Part shown: positions 7,421 to 16,505 of the stretch, one piece after another
Numbering within the stretch: position 1 is the stretch's first letter
Layout: every line of letters begins with the position of its first letter
Origin: Streptomyces sp. NBC_00224
GTDB lineage: Bacteria; Actinomycetota; Actinomycetes; Streptomycetales; Streptomycetaceae
Direction: 5' to 3'
Length of the DNA: 64,000 nucleotides
Assembly (NCBI RefSeq): GCF_041435195.1
Contig: NZ_CP108106.1
Location: 1,054,001-1,118,000 of the forward strand
The notes under the pieces: model-generated
Told to the model about the DNA's origin: nothing
Seen by the model: the letters and a program-made list of their open reading frames with translations, nothing else
Database searches by the model: none
Program-made: the position numbers and the translations under genes

Positions 7421-9247
7421 TCAGTGCCGGTCCGCCCGCGCGGGGGTGTCGTCGAGGAAGCCGCCCGACTGGTGCTGCCACAGTCTCGCGTAGGCGCCGC
7501 CCGTGGCGAGCAGCTTGTGGTGCGTGCCCTGTTCGACGATCCTTCCGCGGTCGAGGACGACCAGCTGATCCATGGTGGCGACCGTGCTCAGCCGGTGCGC
7601 CACCACGAGCGCTGTCCGCCCGTCCATCAGACGCCACAGCGCGTCCTGGACGAGGATCTCGCTCTCGGAGTCCAGCGCACTGGTCGCCTCGTCGAGCAGC
7701 AGGATCGGTGCGTCGCGCAGGATCGCCCTGGCGAGGGCGACCCGCTGGCGCTGGCCGCCGGACAGCTTCACCCCGCGCTCGCCCACCATGGTGTCGAAGC
7801 CGTCGCGAAGCGCATCGGCGAACTCCGTGACGTGCGCCGCCTCGGCCGCGCGACGGATCTCCTCGTCGGTGGCGGCCGGCCGGGCGAACGCGATGTTGTC
7901 CCGGAGCGTCCGGTGGAACATCGCCGGGTCCTGCGGCACGTAGGCGATCAGGCTGCGCAGTTCGCCCTGCCGCAGCCTGCTGATGTCCCGCCCCCCGATC
8001 AGGATCCGCCCACCGTCGATGTCCGTCATTCGCAGCAGGAGCCGCGTCAGAGTGGTCTTGCCTCCGCCCGACCGGCCGACGAGACCGATCTTCGTCCCGT
8101 TGGGAACGGCCAGGTCGAGGCCCTCGAAGAGCGGCTCCGCGCCCGCGTGGGCGAAGGTCACCCCTTCGAAGCGCACCTCACCCGCCCGGGCCGGCAGCGG
8201 TTCCGGGGACGCCGGGTCGAGCACGGTCGGCGGTTCGAGGAGCAGCTCGGTGAACTGCGAGGCCTCCGTCATCGAACTTTCCAGACGGCGGTAGATCTGG
8301 TTGAACTCGAACATGATCCGCGTCGCGTTGGCGTAATACGTGAAGGCGACGATCACCGCTTCGACACCGTGCTCTCCACCACCGAGCCCGATGGCGAGCA
8401 ACAGGCCCAGCACATTGGTCAGTACGGACATGGGGGCGACCAGCGTGTCGATGCGCAGGTTGCCGTAGTCCCACGAACGCAGTGTGAGCCGCCGCGACTC
8501 GGCGACGCGGGACCGGTGTTCGGCGGCCTCGCGTTCCTCGGCGGCGAACGACCGGACCGTGTCCATGTTCATCAGGCTGTCGGCGACATGGCCCGACACC
8601 CGGGCGATCGCCTGCTCCCGCTGGGCGACCAGCGCCTGACGGTGCCGGATCAGGGGCGCGACGCACAGCGCCGTGAGCGCGATCAGCACCAGCAGCCCCA
8701 CCACGAGCAGCGGGTCGTACTGCCACAGCACCACCGACGCGAACACCAGCGGCACGAAGCTGCCCACGACGTTGAACGTCAGCGTGTCGACACAGTCCTC
8801 GAAACGGGTGGCGAAGCTCAGGACCCGCTTGGTCAGCGACCCGGCGAAGTTGTCGTGGAAGAACGCGGCGTCCTTGGCGAACAGCTCGTCCATACCGATC
8901 ACATACAAGTGCTCGATACCGCGGGCATCGAGGCGGTTCAGGCAGTGCAGCCCGATGCGCCACAACCCCTCCGCGAGCAGCAGGACGCCCGCGAAGCCGA
9001 GCACGTACGGCAGCGCCGGGCCGATGGCGACGGTTCCGCCGTCCTCGGCGATCCGGGCGACGAGCTTGGCGACGATCAGTGGCGTGATGTACTGGATACC
9101 GATGTTGCCGAGTGCCGGCAGCAGCATCGCCGGCGCGGTCAGCCGCCGCAACCGGGCCAGTTCGCGCCCGTAGTAACGAAGCGCGAGGAGCACCGAGCCC
9201 CTGCTCGGTAAGCCCTCGCTCGATTCCCGCGATTCAGCTGATCCCAT
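7421..9247 (-). CDS. ABC exporter, fused membrane and ATPase half-transporter
   Basis: A 608-residue half-transporter. The first 330 or so residues hold about six membrane helices (LLPALGNIGIQYITPLIVAKL, VLGFAGVLLLAEGL, PLLVVGLLVLIALTALCVA and others). The C-terminal ATPase has Walker A GLVGRSGGGKTTL, Q-loop AYVPQDPAMFHRTLRDN, signature LSGGQRQRVALARA, Walker B ILLLDEATSALD and switch AHRLSTV. This is the MsbA/multidrug exporter arrangement; it should work as a homodimer because no partner half-transporter is adjacent. Substrate unknown. I chose ATG 9247 (MGSAESRE); earlier starts add a low-quality Arg/Pro-rich leader. Confidence 0.9.
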   Translation of the reverse strand: MGSAESRESSEGLPSRGSVLLALRYYGRELARLRRLTAPAMLLPALGNIGIQYITPLIVAKLVARIAEDGGTVAIGPALPYVLGFAGVLLLAEGLWRIGLHCLNRLDARGIEHLYVIGMDELFAKDAAFFHDNFAGSLTKRVLSFATRFEDCVDTLTFNVVGSFVPLVFASVVLWQYDPLLVVGLLVLIALTALCVAPLIRHRQALVAQREQAIARVSGHVADSLMNMDTVRSFAAEEREAAEHRSRVAESRRLTLRSWDYGNLRIDTLVAPMSVLTNVLGLLLAIGLGGGEHGVEAVIVAFTYYANATRIMFEFNQIYRRLESSMTEASQFTELLLEPPTVLDPASPEPLPARAGEVRFEGVTFAHAGAEPLFEGLDLAVPNGTKIGLVGRSGGGKTTLTRLLLRMTDIDGGRILIGGRDISRLRQGELRSLIAYVPQDPAMFHRTLRDNIAFARPAATDEEIRRAAEAAHVTEFADALRDGFDTMVGERGVKLSGGQRQRVALARAILRDAPILLLDEATSALDSESEILVQDALWRLMDGRTALVVAHRLSTVATMDQLVVLDRGRIVEQGTHHKLLATGGAYARLWQHQSGGFLDDTPARADRH

Positions 9248-9361
9248 CCCAACCCTGTGCTCTCGGACCGGCAGGTGAGCACACGAGTGTCCCGCGCCAA
9301 CACCCGGACGGTCCACGGGTTTTAGGCCGCCCACCGCGAACGCCGAGGTCGCCTGCGCGTG

Positions 9362-10058
9362 TCAGGTGCTCGCGTGGACGTACGCCTCCAGCTGGTCGGC
9401 GAGCTCCCTCGGGTGGCTCAGCGCCGCCAGGTGGCCGCCCGGCACCTCGTCGGGGGTGATGCCGAGGCGGTCCTGGGCCACTTGGCGCTGGAAGGCGGCG
9501 GGGAAGAGCCGGTCGTCACGGGCGGTCACCACCCGGGTCGGTACCCGCGGCCACGCGTCGAGGGTGAACGGCGTCGCGAAGACCGCGTCGGACTCCTCCT
9601 CCGCGTGCTCCCCCGAGGCGTCGATCTCCGCCTGCGGCAGGTCGTGCAGGAAGCAGGAAGTACGTCGCCAGGTCGAAGGGCGCGTCCGGGTCACGGCCCT
9701 CGTGCAGGTCGTGCGCGCGGCGTGCCGCCTCCTGACCGGTGTGGGCCCACCACTCCCCCGGTGTCTCGCCGGGGCGCGGGATCATCCCGTTGACGAGTAC
9801 GAGGAGTGACACGGGCAGTCGCGCGCACACCAGGGGCGCGGTGAACGCGCCGAGGGACTGTCCCACCACCACCAGCTCCGCGCGCTCACCGACCGCGTCG
9901 ACGACCGTGTCCACGTACTCCGGCAGCCCCGCGCCGGCATCGGCTCCCGGCAGGTCCACGGACACCACGTCCCGGCCCCGGCGACTCAGTTCGTCCGCGA
10001 CGCCATGCCAGTACCAGGAGGAGCCGCCGGCTCCGGGAATCAACACGTACGTAGTCAT
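9362..10058 (-). pseudogene. Alpha/beta hydrolase split by a 7-bp duplication
   Basis: The reading frame from ATG 10058 begins as an EstC-like alpha/beta hydrolase (MTTYVLIPGAGGSSWYWHGV, nucleophile elbow VVGQSLGAF) and runs well to DLATYFLLPAR, then degenerates. The rest of the family sequence (FLHDLPQAEIDASGEH, then TRVVTARDDRLFP with the acid residue, then GGHLAALSHPRELADQL with the catalytic His) continues in another frame down to 9362. The switch falls exactly on the tandem heptamer GCAGGAA-GCAGGAA (9646-9659, plus strand). Removing one copy restores TYFLHDLPQ and a 229-residue protein of normal length. As written, translation gives a 180-residue product lacking the Asp and His of the triad. 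A sequencing or assembly slip is the alternative. Confidence 0.85.
9646..9659. repeat. 7-bp tandem duplication causing a frameshift
   Basis: GCAGGAA (9646-9652) is immediately repeated (9653-9659). It is the junction at which the hydrolase frame changes, and loss of one copy restores the frame. Confidence 0.85.
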
Positions 10059-10185
10059 GGGTGCACCCTCCGCGCCGGGACGTCGTCCTCTCCCCCATGT
10101 GACTGTCGGTCCTCGCGGAACTCATCGGCGAGGGCCGGCCACGGGTGCCTTTCTGCGGATGATCGTCCGCTGATACGGTCCGAAC

Positions 10186-11442
10186 ATGCCGCGCCCGCGC
10201 CTGGTCGACGTCCCTGGATACATACGTTTCTGGACCGCCTCGGCCATATCGGCCTTCGGCTCACAGGTGACCGGGCTCGCCCTGCAGATCCTCACCGCGG
10301 TGACGTTGAGCGCGTCCGCCACGGAGGTGGGACTCGTCAGCGCCGCCCGCTGGGTTCCGTATCTGCTCTTCGGGTTGGTGGCGGGCGTGGTGGTGGACCG
10401 CTGCCGGCGCAAGCCGATCCTGGTCGCCACGGATGTCGGGCGGGCGGTCCTGCTCGGTGCGATCCCCCTGCTGTACTCGCTGGACCGGCTGACCATCCCC
10501 GCACTGTGTCTGTTCGTCTTCGCCTTCGGGGTGTTGTGCCTCCTGTTCGACGCGGCCAACCAGTCGTACGTGCCACGGCTGGTCCCGCAGGAGCAGCTCA
10601 ACGCGGGATACGCCCGGGTGGAGCAGGCCAACGCGGTGGCCGGTTCGACCGGCCCTCTGATCGCCGGGGTGCTGATCAAACTCGTGGGCGCACCGCTCGC
10701 CGTACTGGTGGACGCCCTCAGCTATCTGGCGTCCGGCCTGCTGATCGCCTCGGTGAAGGCCCACGCCCCCGTGCCCGATCGCGGCACGCGGCGCAGCCTC
10801 GGCACCGAGGTGCGCGAGGGGGTCGCCTGGGTCTACCGGCATCGCACGCTGGCACCCATCGCGCTTACTTCGCACGCGATGCTTCTGTTCAACACGATGC
10901 TCAGCACGGTGTTCGTGGTCTTCGCCCTGCACGAGCTGAAGATCGGGGACTTCGGCCTGGGAGCCACCTACGCGTGCGGGGGCGTCGGTGCGGTACTCGG
11001 CGGGGCGCTCGCGGGGCCGGTGACCAGGAGGCTCGACGTCGGCGCCACCCTCATCGCCTTCCGGCTGCTGGCGGCCATCGGCTGGCTGCCCCTGGTCCTC
11101 GCCCAACCCGGACCGTGGGCGCTCGCCTCCGCTTCGCTGGCCTTCTTCATCGTGTCCCTGGCCATCGGCGTCGGAAGCCCCGTCGAAATGAGCTATCGCC
11201 AAGCGGTGACGCCCGATCGCCTGCGGGGGCGGATGAACGCGACGATCCGCTCGTTCAACTGGGGGATGGTGGCGGTGGGCGCACCCCTGGGTGGAGTGCT
11301 CGCCGACCAGATCAGCTTCCGCTTCGCCCTGTGGATCGGGCTGTCCGGAGCCGTCGTCCAGGCACTCGTACTCGCCGTCTCCCGCACCCGGGAAGCGCGC
11401 ACCGCCGATCAACTCACCCCCTCACCCTCCACCGCGACCTGA
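10186..11442 (+). CDS. MFS transporter
   Basis: A 418-residue integral membrane protein with about 12 helices. The family hallmark GVVVDRCRRKPILVATDVGRA lies in the loop after helix 2, and the cytoplasmic repeat VTPDRLRGRMNATIRSFNWG lies near the start of the last third. The closest general type is the MFS_3 (enterobactin exporter EntS-like) group of drug or siderophore exporters. No binding partner or regulator is clearly linked; the upstream gene is divergent and broken. Substrate cannot be inferred. Confidence 0.85.
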   Translation: MPRPRLVDVPGYIRFWTASAISAFGSQVTGLALQILTAVTLSASATEVGLVSAARWVPYLLFGLVAGVVVDRCRRKPILVATDVGRAVLLGAIPLLYSLDRLTIPALCLFVFAFGVLCLLFDAANQSYVPRLVPQEQLNAGYARVEQANAVAGSTGPLIAGVLIKLVGAPLAVLVDALSYLASGLLIASVKAHAPVPDRGTRRSLGTEVREGVAWVYRHRTLAPIALTSHAMLLFNTMLSTVFVVFALHELKIGDFGLGATYACGGVGAVLGGALAGPVTRRLDVGATLIAFRLLAAIGWLPLVLAQPGPWALASASLAFFIVSLAIGVGSPVEMSYRQAVTPDRLRGRMNATIRSFNWGMVAVGAPLGGVLADQISFRFALWIGLSGAVVQALVLAVSRTREARTADQLTPSPSTAT

Positions 11443-11452
11443 GCTTGAGACC

Positions 11453-11473
11453 TGAGGCTTGAGGCTTGAGGCT
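11453..11473. repeat. Three tandem TGAGGCT heptamers
   Basis: TGAGGCT occurs three times in a row (11453-11459, 11460-11466, 11467-11473), flanked by degenerate copies (GAGCTTGAGACC before, TGAGAGG after). It lies 10 bp past the MFS stop codon and codes for nothing. No function is apparent. Confidence 0.6.
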
Positions 11474-11588
11474 TGAGAGGACTCTGGGGCCGACCCCTGC
11501 ACTGCTGCGTGCTGCGGGGCGTGTCCGTGGCGGAGCCGTACGGGCAGGCGGTCCGAGCGTGACCGCCAAGCGCCCTCGGGTGGCACGG

Positions 11589-11819
11589 TCAGCGGCGGGC
11601 CAGCACGGTGTTGGCCTTCATCAGCAGCGGGATCAGGACGTAGGCGGCGACGGGGACGACTATCGCCGTGAGGATCAGCGTCCGCAGCAGCAGCGGCAGG
11701 TCGGCGGTGGTCGGGCCGAGCAGGCCGAGGACGGCCGTGATGGTCGGGTAGACAGCCAGCCAGGTGATCACCGCGCGGCGGTGGATCGACGGGGCAGCGG
11801 CGGGCGTGTGCGCGGACAT
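11589..11819 (-). CDS. Small two-helix membrane protein, DUF2798-like
   Basis: A 76-residue protein with two membrane helices (VITWLAVYPTITAVLGLLG and LILTAIVVPVAAYVLIPLL) and a short basic tail. The length and layout fit the DUF2798 group of small membrane proteins, often found beside TetR regulators. GGAG lies just before ATG 11819. It is divergent from the TetR gene at 11935, and the two operators between them (11857-11872, 11898-11915) make it the likely regulated target. Function unknown. Confidence 0.65.
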   Translation of the reverse strand: MSAHTPAAAPSIHRRAVITWLAVYPTITAVLGLLGPTTADLPLLLRTLILTAIVVPVAAYVLIPLLMKANTVLARR

Positions 11820-11856
11820 GGATATCTCCTGGTCAGGGTGGCTGGAGGCGTGATCC

Positions 11857-11872
11857 CCAACCGTTGGGTTGG
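11857..11872. promoter_or_regulatory. TetR operator, copy 1
   Basis: CCAACC-GTTG-GGTTGG, a perfect 6-bp inverted repeat with a 4-bp centre. It has the same arms and spacing as the second copy 41 bp downstream. Such a symmetric pair between a tetR gene and its divergent neighbour is the usual layout for an autoregulated TetR. Confidence 0.75.
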
Positions 11873-11897
11873 AGTCTTGCATTCACTCGTCCCCATG

Positions 11898-11915
11898 TCC
11901 AACCCCACGGTTGGA
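11898..11915. promoter_or_regulatory. TetR operator, copy 2
   Basis: TCCAACC-CCAC-GGTTGGA, perfect 7-bp arms with a 4-bp spacer, ending 19 bp before the tetR start codon, where it would block its own promoter. Confidence 0.8.
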
Positions 11916-11934
11916 AATGAGTTAAAGTCATGGC

Positions 11935-12516
11935 ATGGCCTGGGACACAGCACGCACACGGCAGCTCCTGCTCGACGCCGCGGTCGAGGAGTTCGCCGAG
12001 CACGGCCCCGAAGGGGCCCGCGTCGCCCGGGTCGCGACACGTGCGGGCGTCAACAAGGAGCGGATCTACCAGTACTTCGGCAACAAGCAGAAACTGTTCG
12101 TCGCAGTGCTGGAGTCCGAGCTGCAAAAGCTCGCCGCGGCGGTGCCGCTGACCGATGAACAGGCCGCCGACCTGGGCGACTACGCGGGCCGGATCTTCGA
12201 CTACCACCACACGCACCCGCACTTCGTACGGCTGCTGGCCTGGGAGGGCCTGCTCTGCCAGGACCGGGTGGCAGCGGAGTGCGAGCGCACCGACCACTAC
12301 GCCGAGAAGATCGCCACGGTCGCCGCCGCCCAGCGGGAGGGAACGCTGACCGACGCGGTCGGCGCGGGCGAGCTCATGCACGCCGTGATCGCGCTGACCG
12401 CGTCCTGGTTCACCCTGCCCCAGCTCACCCGCATGCTGATGTACCCCGCCGCCCGGAGCGGTCCCGAGGGCCAGCGCGAGGTCCTGGTCACCCTGGTCCG
12501 TCGACTGACCTCCTGA
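11935..12516 (+). CDS. TetR family transcriptional regulator
   Basis: A 193-residue TetR protein. The N-terminal HTH is canonical (TRQLLLDAAVEEFAEHGPEGARVARVATRAGVNKERIYQYFGNKQKLF). The C-terminal ligand-binding domain includes DYAGRIFDYHHTHPHFVRLLAWEG. It should repress itself and the divergent small membrane protein gene by binding the two CCAACC-N4-GGTTGG sites. Ligand unknown. The start ATG 11935 is supported by the HTH beginning 8 residues in; no strong ribosome binding site is visible. Confidence 0.9.
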   Translation: MAWDTARTRQLLLDAAVEEFAEHGPEGARVARVATRAGVNKERIYQYFGNKQKLFVAVLESELQKLAAAVPLTDEQAADLGDYAGRIFDYHHTHPHFVRLLAWEGLLCQDRVAAECERTDHYAEKIATVAAAQREGTLTDAVGAGELMHAVIALTASWFTLPQLTRMLMYPAARSGPEGQREVLVTLVRRLTS

Positions 12517-12550
12517 CCCGCACACACGCATGGGCCGCCGCCCAGCCCGG

Positions 12551-13279
12551 TTACGGATTCACCCGGGCTGCCGACCGATCCGGCGGCAGCGCGAGGATCC
12601 TGAACCGCCCCCGTGCGGCCTCCTGAGACACGGCCGCCACCCTGTCCGCGACGCCCGCCGGCCACACCGTCTCGCGCGTCCAGACCGCGCCCCGGAGACG
12701 GGAAAGGTCAGGGAGGAGGGCGCCGGTCAGGTCGGCTCCTTCGAAACCGGCGCGGCGACAGTCGGCATCGGTCAGGACAGCCCCACGAAGTCGCGCGTGG
12801 GAGAGGTCCGCCGCTTCCAGATCCGCTCCGGTCAGGTCCGCCCCCGACAGATCCGCGCGTGCCCCATGGGAGGCGACCAGGTCGGCCCTCCTGGCCGAGG
12901 CGTCCCTGAGCACCGCGTCCTCGAAGATGGCGGCGTGGGCGTAGACGTCGTTCAGGTCGGCGCCCGTGAGGTCCGCCCGGGTCAGATCGGCGCCGCCGAG
13001 GTCGGCTCCTCGCAAACCGGCACCCGAGAGGACGGCGCGTACCAGTGTGGCGGCCGACAGATCCGCGTCCGCGAGGACAGCTCCCGCCAGTTGACGATCT
13101 GTCAGGTCAGCCTCCGAAAGGTGGAGGGCCCGCTTGGAGTACTCCCGTGGGACACCTCCGTCGAGCACCAACTGTGTGAGTCTGCGCATCGTGACGTTGA
13201 CCGCCGAGTCGGGGGCGTCGTCGTCCTCACCATCGGGTGCGCAAGGTGCCCCGTCCAGGGCCCGCTCCGGCTTGTTCAT
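12551..13279 (-). CDS. Pentapeptide-repeat protein
   Basis: A 242-residue protein. From about residue 55 to 200 it consists of tandem A-(D/N)-L-x-x pentapeptides (ADLTDRQLAGAVLADADLSA; GADLGGADLTRADLTGADLN; ADLSGADLTGADLEAADLS), which fold as a right-handed quadrilateral beta-helix. Some members mimic DNA and protect gyrase from quinolones (Qnr, MfpA), but many have no known role; this one is longer at both ends than MfpA. The acidic N-terminus (DGEDDDAPDS) is not part of the repeats. It stands alone. Confidence 0.85.
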   Translation of the reverse strand: MNKPERALDGAPCAPDGEDDDAPDSAVNVTMRRLTQLVLDGGVPREYSKRALHLSEADLTDRQLAGAVLADADLSAATLVRAVLSGAGLRGADLGGADLTRADLTGADLNDVYAHAAIFEDAVLRDASARRADLVASHGARADLSGADLTGADLEAADLSHARLRGAVLTDADCRRAGFEGADLTGALLPDLSRLRGAVWTRETVWPAGVADRVAAVSQEAARGRFRILALPPDRSAARVNP

Positions 13280-13357
13280 GCCCGTGACCTTACGCAGCGG
13301 AAATACGCTGGTCCCAGTGAATATCCTCGGGCGCCCGTCGGCAGGATGCGGGCGTGG

Positions 13358-13504
13358 TCAGTAGAGCTTGGCGACCGCGGTGCGGGTGGTCTCCTTGAAG
13401 GCATCCACGGGCGCGGTGCCCCAGTTGCTCTCCCAGCCGAAGCCGTAGACGTGCGCGCCCTCCTCGACGTCGACCCGACCGTAGTCGTTCGGCTCGACAC
13501 CGGC
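13358..13504 (-). pseudogene. Orphan 3' end of a lost gene
   Basis: About 48 codons ending in TGA at 13358-13360 have strong Streptomyces codon bias and read AGVEPNDYGRVDVEEGAHVY, then GFGWESNWGTAPVDAFKETT, then RTAVAKLY. No start codon or ribosome binding site lies ahead, and the frame loses coding character above about 13504. I interpret it as the C-terminal remnant of a gene deleted at the edge of the CHAT operon. I do not recognise the parent family. Confidence 0.5.
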
Positions 13505-13577
13505 GCGGCGTCTTGGCGTTGGTCGGGGGGTGTGGTGGGAGGCCGCCGGACCACGGAGGTGGATCCGGCCGCGTCAG

Positions 13578-16502
13578 TCACACGACCATGCAGGTCATGG
13601 CTGCCCACAGCAGGGGCGAGTGTTCGATCCGGCCACCGGCCCGCCAGTGGTCGAGTTGTTCGCGCTGCCAGCGGCCGAGTCGGTGCACGGGGTCGGGGTG
13701 CTCGTGCGCGGCGTCCACAGCGATGATCGCCTCGGACAGCGGTCGTACGGACTCGGGCAGACCGGCCAGCCGGTGGAACGCGAAGCTCGTCGGCAGCACC
13801 CAGCGCGTGGCGGTGACCAGCTCGGCACCGTTGTGGATCATCGCTGTCGCCAGGCCGAACGACTCGGCGAACCGGAGATCGCCGCCGCTCTCACAGCCGA
13901 TCAGGGCGACGCGCGGCGGCGCGGGCCAGATCCGCGCACCCGGCTCGCCGTCAGCCCGCAGGGGAAGCGTGCCCAGCAGCAGGTCCTTCGCCGACAGCGG
14001 CCGATGGGTGCGTAGGGGCTCGGCCAGGCCGGTGGTCCCCGTGCCGCAACTCAAGTGGAGCGCGCCGTCCTCGCTCTGCCCGCCTTCGATGGGCGCGCCA
14101 CTCACGTGCCCCACATACAGGAGCCTGCGCGCCCCCTTGCGGAGCACTCCGCTGAGCCAGTCCCGGTCGAGGTCGGTGCGGCGCAATGCCTGCGCCGCAG
14201 TGGCGACGGACGGCACGGCGCTTCCCGCGTCGACACGACTCTGGACGAACGAGAGCAGCTCCGGGTCCGAGCCGGGCGGTCCCAGGACCGAGCCGAGCGC
14301 GGATTCGGCCCGGAATCCGGGGATCCGGGGATCGAGAACGAGCACGACCGCATCGGTGCCCGCGTCCATGTCGCTGTCCGCGTCGAGCTGCGGCTCCGGC
14401 TCCGGGCGTACGGCCGGAGCCTGCCGCCGCAGGGACGCCGGTGCGGTGGTCACGACGTCCGCCAAGTCGATGAGCCGGGCCTCGTCGTCGACGGCGAGCA
14501 GTTCCCAGGGGACCTGGGCCACCCGGGGCGAGGGCTGGATGCGTACCAGTGGACGGCCCGCGCGCGCCGCCACCTGGCGTATCTGCTCCGTCAACCCCTG
14601 CGGCCACAGCGCCTCGGCCAGCACGCGTGCCAGCCGGTGCTCCCGGCCGGGATCAGCCAGCGCTCCCAAGGCGAACGCGCGCCGCATCCCCTCCGCCCCC
14701 TCCCCCGACCCCGGCAGCGCGGCGGCCAACTCGCGTACGGCCCGGTCGACTTCATCAGCCGGCCCGCAACCGGTGCCGAACCCCCGCGCCCCGCCGGCCC
14801 ATGTCCACGTCATGAACAGGTCGCCGGCGTCGGCCAGCCGGATCTGGACCACCGGGCGGCCGGTCAGGTCGTCGGTGGTCCAGAACGGGACCTCTTCCTC
14901 GTCCACGATCCGCCGGTGATAGCGGAACTCGGCCGCCTCGATGTGCTCCTGGAGCGCGACGCGGCCGGATTCCGGCGACATCCGCACCTTCGGCGGCGGC
15001 GCGACGCGCAGACCGGCGGAGGCAGCAGCCTCCGCCGCCACACCCCCGAGCGCCGTCGGGCCCTGGGGGTTCCCGTACGTCTTCATGGCCGCGCTCGGGA
15101 AGAGCGACACAGGGTCTTCGGCGGAACCCGAAGAGGGCGGTGTACGGCCCAGGGCCAGGGAAGCACCCGCACAGCGGTGTTCCACCAGCTCGAAGAGCAG
15201 GCCCTGGTCCTGTCGGCGTACAGCGAGGCGAAAGACCAACCGCATGGCGTCGTCCGCCAGTTGGAGCCACTCACTGCGTGCGTGAGCGGATGCGAAGTCG
15301 TAGCGCGCCGCCTCCAGGGTGAGTGCGGCGGGAAGGGCGAGGGAGAGCGCGGTGTCGATGGAGTGCCGCTCGTGCTCGCCGTGGTCCGTCCGGTTGAGGT
15401 TGTCCTCAAGGGTTCTCGCGAGCATGAGGTCGACCTGGGCGCAGCGCTCGTATACCTCCCGCGCCTGGTATACGTCACGGGCCTGCTGGGCCAACCGTTT
15501 CATCTCGGCGATGTCGCCCCGCTCATAGGCGTGTTGGGCGCCCATCAGCTGGGTGTCGGCGGCGGCGATCGAGGCACCGAGCCTTTCGAACCGGGCCAGG
15601 CTCGCCGTCATCAGGCCGTCCGCACCGGTCAGGTCGCCGCGCCGGCCGGCGAGAAAGCCGCGGGCCTGTTCGCAGACCGCCAGATCACCGAACCATTGGT
15701 GCCGCTCGAAGAACGCGGACGCCTCCGCGAACAGCTCCTCCGCGAGGTCGAAGTCACCCCGGTGCATCGCGACGTACGCCCGGTGCGCGAGCAGCGACTG
15801 CTGCTCGCCGGTGTCCCCCAGCGCCCGGAATCCGTCCTCCGCGCGGGCGAAGTAGTCCTCGGCCGCATCGAACCGCCCGGTCGAGGCGCAGATCAGCCCG
15901 AGGGCGGTCAGCAGCCGCGGCACGGCCTCCACCACGGTCGCGGGCATCGTGGACAGCAGCGCCGAGGCATGCTCCTCGGCCGCTCCCCACTCGGCCCGCT
16001 CGATCAGCAGATGGATCCGGTTCAGGCCGAGTTCGGCCGCGCGCAGTCCTTCCGGATCGTCGAACTCGGGCAGTTGGACCGCTGCTTCGTCGAGGGCGGC
16101 CAGTGCCTCGTCCAGGCGTCCGGTCCTGCGCATCAGGTCGGCCGTGGCGAGCAGCGTCTTCAGCAGGGTTTCCAGCCACAGTTGGCGTCCACGTGGCCCC
16201 ATCGACGCCGCCGCGATGCCGTCGAGCAGCCTGCGGGAGCGCTCGACGGCGTCCTGCGCCGCGGGCAGATCGGTGGCGGTGAGCCGCACGCTCGCGAGGT
16301 CGGACAGCAGGTGCGCCCGCAGGAAGCGCACGTCGGGCGAGTCCTCAAGGGACTCGGCCAAGGTGAGCAACTCCTCGTAGACGGCGCACGCGGCTGTCAG
16401 ATCGGCCGCCCGCTGATGTTCCTCGGCCAGGGCGAAGCCGCCGTCGAACGGCTCCCCGTACAGCCGCATCACCGCTTGGTTGTCCGCGCCCTCATCCGGC
16501 AT
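13578..16502 (-). CDS. TPR-CHAT caspase-like protease/effector
   Basis: A 974-residue protein. Residues 1-420 are helical TPR-like repeats (LAEEHQRAADLTAACAVYEE, FDLAEELFAEASAFFERHQW and others). The C-terminal 300 residues form a CHAT domain: VVLVLDPRIPGF opens it, the catalytic His is in YVGHVSG (H799), and the catalytic Cys is in IGCESGGD (C870). CHAT proteins are caspase-family cysteine peptidases; in bacteria they are often effectors of conflict or cell-death systems activated by partner proteins. It is the last gene of a three-gene operon, 3 bp after the gene before it. Target and trigger are unknown. Confidence 0.8.
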   Translation of the reverse strand: MPDEGADNQAVMRLYGEPFDGGFALAEEHQRAADLTAACAVYEELLTLAESLEDSPDVRFLRAHLLSDLASVRLTATDLPAAQDAVERSRRLLDGIAAASMGPRGRQLWLETLLKTLLATADLMRRTGRLDEALAALDEAAVQLPEFDDPEGLRAAELGLNRIHLLIERAEWGAAEEHASALLSTMPATVVEAVPRLLTALGLICASTGRFDAAEDYFARAEDGFRALGDTGEQQSLLAHRAYVAMHRGDFDLAEELFAEASAFFERHQWFGDLAVCEQARGFLAGRRGDLTGADGLMTASLARFERLGASIAAADTQLMGAQHAYERGDIAEMKRLAQQARDVYQAREVYERCAQVDLMLARTLEDNLNRTDHGEHERHSIDTALSLALPAALTLEAARYDFASAHARSEWLQLADDAMRLVFRLAVRRQDQGLLFELVEHRCAGASLALGRTPPSSGSAEDPVSLFPSAAMKTYGNPQGPTALGGVAAEAAASAGLRVAPPPKVRMSPESGRVALQEHIEAAEFRYHRRIVDEEEVPFWTTDDLTGRPVVQIRLADAGDLFMTWTWAGGARGFGTGCGPADEVDRAVRELAAALPGSGEGAEGMRRAFALGALADPGREHRLARVLAEALWPQGLTEQIRQVAARAGRPLVRIQPSPRVAQVPWELLAVDDEARLIDLADVVTTAPASLRRQAPAVRPEPEPQLDADSDMDAGTDAVVLVLDPRIPGFRAESALGSVLGPPGSDPELLSFVQSRVDAGSAVPSVATAAQALRRTDLDRDWLSGVLRKGARRLLYVGHVSGAPIEGGQSEDGALHLSCGTGTTGLAEPLRTHRPLSAKDLLLGTLPLRADGEPGARIWPAPPRVALIGCESGGDLRFAESFGLATAMIHNGAELVTATRWVLPTSFAFHRLAGLPESVRPLSEAIIAVDAAHEHPDPVHRLGRWQREQLDHWRAGGRIEHSPLLWAAMTCMVV

Positions 16503-16505
16503 GTG

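Noticed and set aside
11453..11473. Heptamer repeats as a CRISPR-like or phase-variation element
   Set aside because: Only three copies, outside any coding sequence and with no promoter beside them.
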